A DNA stretch of 64,000 bases from Apium graveolens. Taxonomy: Eukaryota > Streptophyta > Magnoliopsida > Apiales > Apiaceae. A program made the translations under genes and the position numbers. Below, piece after piece: positions 59,801 through 64,000 of this stretch. The stretch's first letter is position 1; every line of letters begins with the position of its first letter. The DNA is taken from contig NC_133653.1 in NCBI RefSeq assembly GCF_009905375.1, positions 69,512,920 through 69,576,919 of the forward strand. Direction: 5' to 3'. A model generated the notes under the pieces. The model was not told the DNA's origin and did no database searches. It saw only the letters and a list, made by a program, of their open reading frames with translations.

Positions 59801-60703
59801 AAAGATTGAATCTATTCAAGTCTTATCTTGTAGTTTCATCTATGTGATGAACTTTTGAAACTGATTATAGCTTGAAGGTGGTAGTTCAAGTAGTATTCGT
59901 AAAAGATATAAGTATATTGGAGTATCATGTAACTTTATCTTTTCAACTTATATCTAGTTAATGATTATCTTATGCATGACAAAGATTTTCAGAAAAATTT
60001 TGAGACAAGGTTAGATATATGAGATAACCTTGTAACAATATTTTTATACTGTTATAAACTGGAACTCTGTGTGTATTATAAATGACAGAGATTTTAAAGA
60101 TTTTGAAAAGTATATATGTATATATATACTGAATATTTTGTGACTTCGTCGCATTAAGATATCAAACTTGGTTCATTTCTTCTTGACCAAGACTTTCATG
60201 AGTACTATGAGAAGGCTCATATATTGTTAATTACAATACATGTTATTTTGGTGGGCTTATTGCTCACCCTTGCTTTATTCTTTCATCACACAACAACAGC
60301 TAGACAAGATGAACATGACCAAGCTTCCAATTCACGAGCGGATAGGAAACGTTTCGCAGTTTCCTGTAGGTGTTGATGCCGTTGTAGCTGAGGTAGGAAC
60401 TACCAATAGGCTAGGCTTTCAACTTTTGATGTACCAGACTTATGTATATTTATGAATTGTAATAATGGCAAAGATTATGTAAATCTATTCAGAAACCCTT
60501 TTGAGGTGTAACGACTTATAATTGTGGAATAAAATGACTTGTGTTATTTTTGGTATTCATCCCTGAGACTATAACTTGTGGTGTGTGTGCATATTGTAGG
60601 GTCACAGTACACAGTAGTTGGTTGTTTATTAAGATTGAGTGTTATTAAGGGAAATAAACTCGTGATAACCCGGATCCCCGACCCCAGATTTGGGGGTGTT
60701 ACT
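56810..60703 (+). repeat. Gypsy-B 3' LTR
   Basis: It matches 21756-25684. It holds a shorter (TA)n tract (58854-58877) and the 30-bp tandem repeat (59465-59554). GTATC at 60704-60708 follows. Confidence 0.92.
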
Positions 60704-61540
60704 GTATCCAACAACTTCAAAACCGGTTCCCTTAGGATATCACCTTCCAAAGTTTGGTGTTCTCTTCAAATATCTGAAAATTCTCTTGACGGCCATTAGA
60801 TGTGATTCTTTAGGATTTGCTTGAAATCTTGCACAGAGACATGTAGCAAACATGATGTCTGGTCTACTTGCAGTCAAATACAGTAAAGATCATATCATAC
60901 CCATGTAACTTGAAATGTCTAAACTCTTTCCTTTATTATCTTCATCCAATTTGATAGCTATAGACATAGGAGTAGATGCAGGTGAACAATCCGCCATTCC
61001 AAATTTCTTCAAAATATCTTTGACATACTTAGTCTGACTAATAAAATTTTTATCACTTTTTTGACCAACTCGAAGTTTAAGAAAGTAACTTAATTCTTCC
61101 ATCATGCTCATCTCATATTTAATTTGTATGAGTTTTGAGAATCTTTGATATGGCTTCTCACTAGTGGAACCAAAGATGATATAATCCACATAGATTTGAA
61201 CTAGGATAATGTCATCACCATGTTGTTTGTAAAATAGAGTTTTATCAATTGTGCCCTCTAGTGAATCCATTTTTGATTAAAAATTCTGAAAAGGTATCAT
61301 ACCATGATCTTGGTGTTTGCTTCAATCCATAGAGAGCCGTTATTAATATGTAAACAAAATCCGAAAATTCTGGATCTTCAAATATAGGAGGTTGTTGCAC
61401 ATAGACGTAATCTTCTAGTTCACCATTGAGGAATGCACTTTTCAAATCCATTTCATACACTTTAAAATTTGAGTGTGCATCAAATACAATGAAAAGTCTT
61501 ATTGCTTCAAGTCTTGCAACTGGAGCAAAAGTTTCATTAT
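60704..61540 (-). pseudogene. pol: Copia-E RT/RNase H fragment
   Basis: On the minus strand the sequence runs from NETFAPVARLEAIRL (61540) through YEMDLKSAFLNGEL, QQPPIFEDPEFSDFVY and YGLKQTPRSWYDT. After a frameshift near 61260 it continues through IYVDYIIFGST to the [18 protein letters not shown] equivalent and YPKGTGFEVVGY. The catalytic YVDD is YVDY (61181-61183). It breaks at GTATC, where Gypsy-B entered, and continues for 17 bp at 21739-21755. The right side is cut by Gypsy-F. It is the oldest layer in the stack. Confidence 0.88.
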
Positions 61541-64000
61541 TGTAACGCCCTCCAGACCCGGGGTATAAGTCTGGGGGTTACTAGATAATCACCAAACCTG
61601 TACAATCTGATTAACAATTAATAAAGAAATGAAATTAAACCCCTTTAACACTAACCAGGATCTTTTTAGGTTGAAGTATGAAAACAAGAACCACTAACTA
61701 CTTTTATTACAAACCAACATCCAAAATCTCACAAACTTTCTTTACTACAAACAATTGTCTAATTCATTTTAAACTAAGTTCAACTTTTATTCAAACACAC
61801 AGACTATCTATCAACACTCCACATGCTCGGGCAACTCAAAGCTTTCTTCCTGGATTGGGATCAACACCTTGGGTATGAGAGGATCCCGAGGCTTGACTCG
61901 CTTCTTTACCACTCGAGTCCTGATGGGTTTCATATTCCTTCTTAACTGAAAATAATAAGGTGAATAACAACAAAAGGGGTGAGCCAAAAATTGCTCAACA
62001 AGTCCACAAATTATAAACAGTGTTAAAGTATTTTAAATGAATCCGTCATCCCGGGTATATCTACAAAGATATAACCTCACGAGAATAGAAAGAAGGCCAT
62101 TGCTGGCAAGTACAAATGAACTAAACTGGACACAAGTTCGCATCTATATTCTGCTGATCAGTCAGAATATAATGCAGATCTATATCTCACTATATAGATC
62201 TAGTCGGGTACCCAGGCACTACGGCCCACGTCGAGGCACCAGTAATCCCGGTCCTTGGGATTAAGACACACACAATTCCAAAATATCATTATCCAGTCCA
62301 TCGCTTAGCAACCGGGATAATCGGTATGCTTTGACATATTCTAATCACCAGAATATATCAGTCTCAATGTATCATCAATGGAATATGAACCAAGTATCCA
62401 AAGAAACGGAGAAATCAAGAATCGAAATGAAATATGAACAAAGGAATAGCAGGTGTGTATCAGTGATTAAGAACAATAATCAAAAGAGTGCAAATGTGAT
62501 AAGCAATTGAATCAATATTACTATTCTGAAAGTAGAATAGGGGAAAAACTTGCCTTCTGCGCGACTCACTACAATTAGATCACTTTCGTCTATCACCTTG
62601 GACTAATACCGACTCAACTTGCCTGGATGGCTTAGCTTCTGTTGGCAAAACAAACTGGTTAAGTCACGTCGTACTTCATTTGTATCTTGAATCGACTTCA
62701 CACCGTTCCTAACATCTACTCATGCGCTTATGACTGACTCATATATTACTTACTAGCAATTAAGACTCAATTAACCACGTAATACACATCAGCACATAAG
62801 CACATAATTATTTTTATGGTTAAAATAATTTTTAGAACCAAAATTGACTCGCTGATCGCTCAACTGATCGTTATCTGACTAGTTTCCCATTTTTTCGGAA
62901 TTTTTCGGACTCGTCTCGGCACGTATCTCGACTGATAATCAAACAGATAACAAAATCAACAAATTTCTAGAATAAATTAAGCTTTGATATTATTTTTAAT
63001 GAAAAGAATTCATTTTTATGAGTCAACAGGCTTTCGTTTCATACGAATCGGACTAACGGTTTAATTATTATCAATAAAATACTAATAATTCCATTTATTA
63101 TTCATTATAAATAATTATTACTAATTTTTAAAACTCAAAAATAATTTTTAAATCATTATTTAAGAAAAATCAGAATTAAAAATGATTTTTCCATAATTTT
63201 TGGAATTAAAATAAATTTATTATGATTTATTGAAAATTATTTGATTAATTATCAAAATAATTTATCATATTTAAATAATTCCTAAATAATAAATAAATGA
63301 TAATTAATTAAGAAAATAACTCAATCTGATTTTTAGAAAATAATTCAGAATTATTTGTAATATATATCAATTAATTAAATAATTAATTAATTAATTTACA
63401 TAATAAATAAAATTGATTTTATAATTAAAATAAAAATAAAAGTAAAATAAATTACAGAAACATTTGTCAGGAACCAGAATCTGACAGAAACGGATCAAAA
63501 CCGGGTCAACCACACGGGTCAACCGGGTCACCATCCAGGTTGCCAAGAACACCACCGGATTTTTCCCAGAATTCGGTGAGGTCCCAGAATCCGGCCAACT
63601 CCGATCAGCCTCAAATCAACACTGTTTGGTGCTGTTTTTGAGTGCTTTTCATTGCAAATCAACACAACAATCTAACCACGACCAAAACATACCAAAAACA
63701 TCTCAGAATCACAATCTCTGGTCAAAATCGACATAAACTCCGGCCAAATTATCATCTTTTGATTCTGTAAACCAAACTTAACGTTCTATAGTGCAAATTA
63801 AAGCTAAGGACATATACAATCAAAGCCCTAACATTACAAGAACCAAATATTCACAGAATTCATCGAGTTGTGTTTTGAAAATTCGATATGAACCCTAGAA
63901 ATCGTGAATCACTATCCAGGCATCGTTTGTTCAATTAAACACCATGAATCGACTGTAAATCATCTAAACAAACTATATCAATCATCAAAACATCAAAATA
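61541..64000 (-). repeat. Gypsy-F LTR, partial, running off the window
   Basis: It begins TGTAACGCCCTCCAGACCCG at 61541, directly in the Copia-E coding sequence. This start resembles the reverse complement of the Gypsy-C LTR end (TGTGGCGCCCTCCAAACCCG), and the CCTGTACA element about 60 bp inside is shared, so it is the right end of a related LTR in minus orientation. No pol sequence is reached by 64000. AT-rich runs fill 63050-63450, and the ORFs at 61678 and 62037 show nothing recognisable. Confidence 0.65.

Larger units (their letters stand above)
21756..60703 (+). mobile_element. Gypsy-B: Tekay/Del-like chromovirus with 3.9 kb LTRs, split by Copia-D
   Basis: LTRs at 21756-25684 and 56810-60703 start TGTAATAACC and end GTGTTACT. 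They are flanked by GTATC on both sides, and an initiator-Met primer site follows the 5' LTR. Without Copia-D the element is about 13 kb. The internal part is badly decayed, but gag, RT, RNase H, integrase and a chromodomain-like C-terminus can be picked out. The LTRs differ visibly more than those of Copia-A and Copia-D, so it is an older insertion. Confidence 0.88.

Noticed and set aside
61678..62264. ORFs of 66 and 75 codons
   Set aside because: They lie within the Gypsy-F LTR, in unrelated frames, with no recognisable motif.

Overview
The window is plant nuclear DNA made entirely of nested LTR retrotransposons; I see no host gene, tRNA, rRNA or CRISPR array. The element types (Maximus/SIRE-like Ty1/copia, Athila-like Ty3/gypsy, Tekay/Del-like chromoviruses with 3.4-3.9 kb LTRs, initiator-Met-tRNA primer sites) point to an angiosperm, probably a eudicot with a large repeat-rich genome. 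Species and family cannot be read from it. Element names (Athila-1, Copia-A, Gypsy-B, Gypsy-C, Copia-D, Copia-E, Gypsy-F) are mine.

Layout. Positions 1-662 are a piece of the 5' LTR of Athila-1 (+). Copia-A (+, 663-12896) sits inside it, with 5' LTR, gag, pol, a 1,141-codon accessory ORF and a truncated 3' LTR. Athila-1 resumes at 12897 (end of gag, protease-RT-RNase H-integrase, ORF3) and ends with a full 3' LTR at 21738. A 17-bp scrap of Copia-E (-) follows, then Gypsy-B (+, 21756-60703, LTRs of about 3.9 kb). Gypsy-B is split by Copia-D (-, 29750-55741), which is itself split by Gypsy-C (+, 41138-53894). Copia-E resumes at 60704-61540, and from 61541 to the end lies an LTR of another element (Gypsy-F, -). 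Three insertions are proved by 5-bp target duplications: GTATC for Gypsy-B, TAAAG for Copia-D and TTCAC for Gypsy-C. For Gypsy-B and Gypsy-C the interrupted coding frame also resumes across the insertion.

State of the elements. Every coding region is broken. Copia-A has five nonsense codons in one otherwise open integrase-RT-RNase H frame, although its LTRs differ at only 2 of 431 comparable bases. Catalytic residues are lost in the Copia-A protease, the Athila-1 RT and the Copia-E RT. Both chromoviruses carry an extra RT/RNase H segment.

Main observation. The three elements that carry an accessory (env-like) ORF each also carry their own short CpG-containing motif, clustered in the LTR and again in the leader of the accessory ORF. 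Copia-D uses ATCCGTCG (about 46 copies by eye), Copia-A a TCGGTATGAC/GTCATACCGA motif, and Athila-1 a 16-bp CTGAGCG-CCGCTCAG palindrome. In Copia-D and Athila-1 the clusters lie just upstream of TATA boxes, both in the LTR and before the accessory ORF. In Copia-D the motif also invades gag, pol and the accessory ORF, in both orientations and in two codon phases, so the constraint is on DNA or RNA rather than peptide. The two chromoviruses, which lack the ORF, lack such a motif as far as I can see. A self-recognition system, in which the accessory protein or an element-specific factor binds the element's own motif, is a testable inference and is not proven here.
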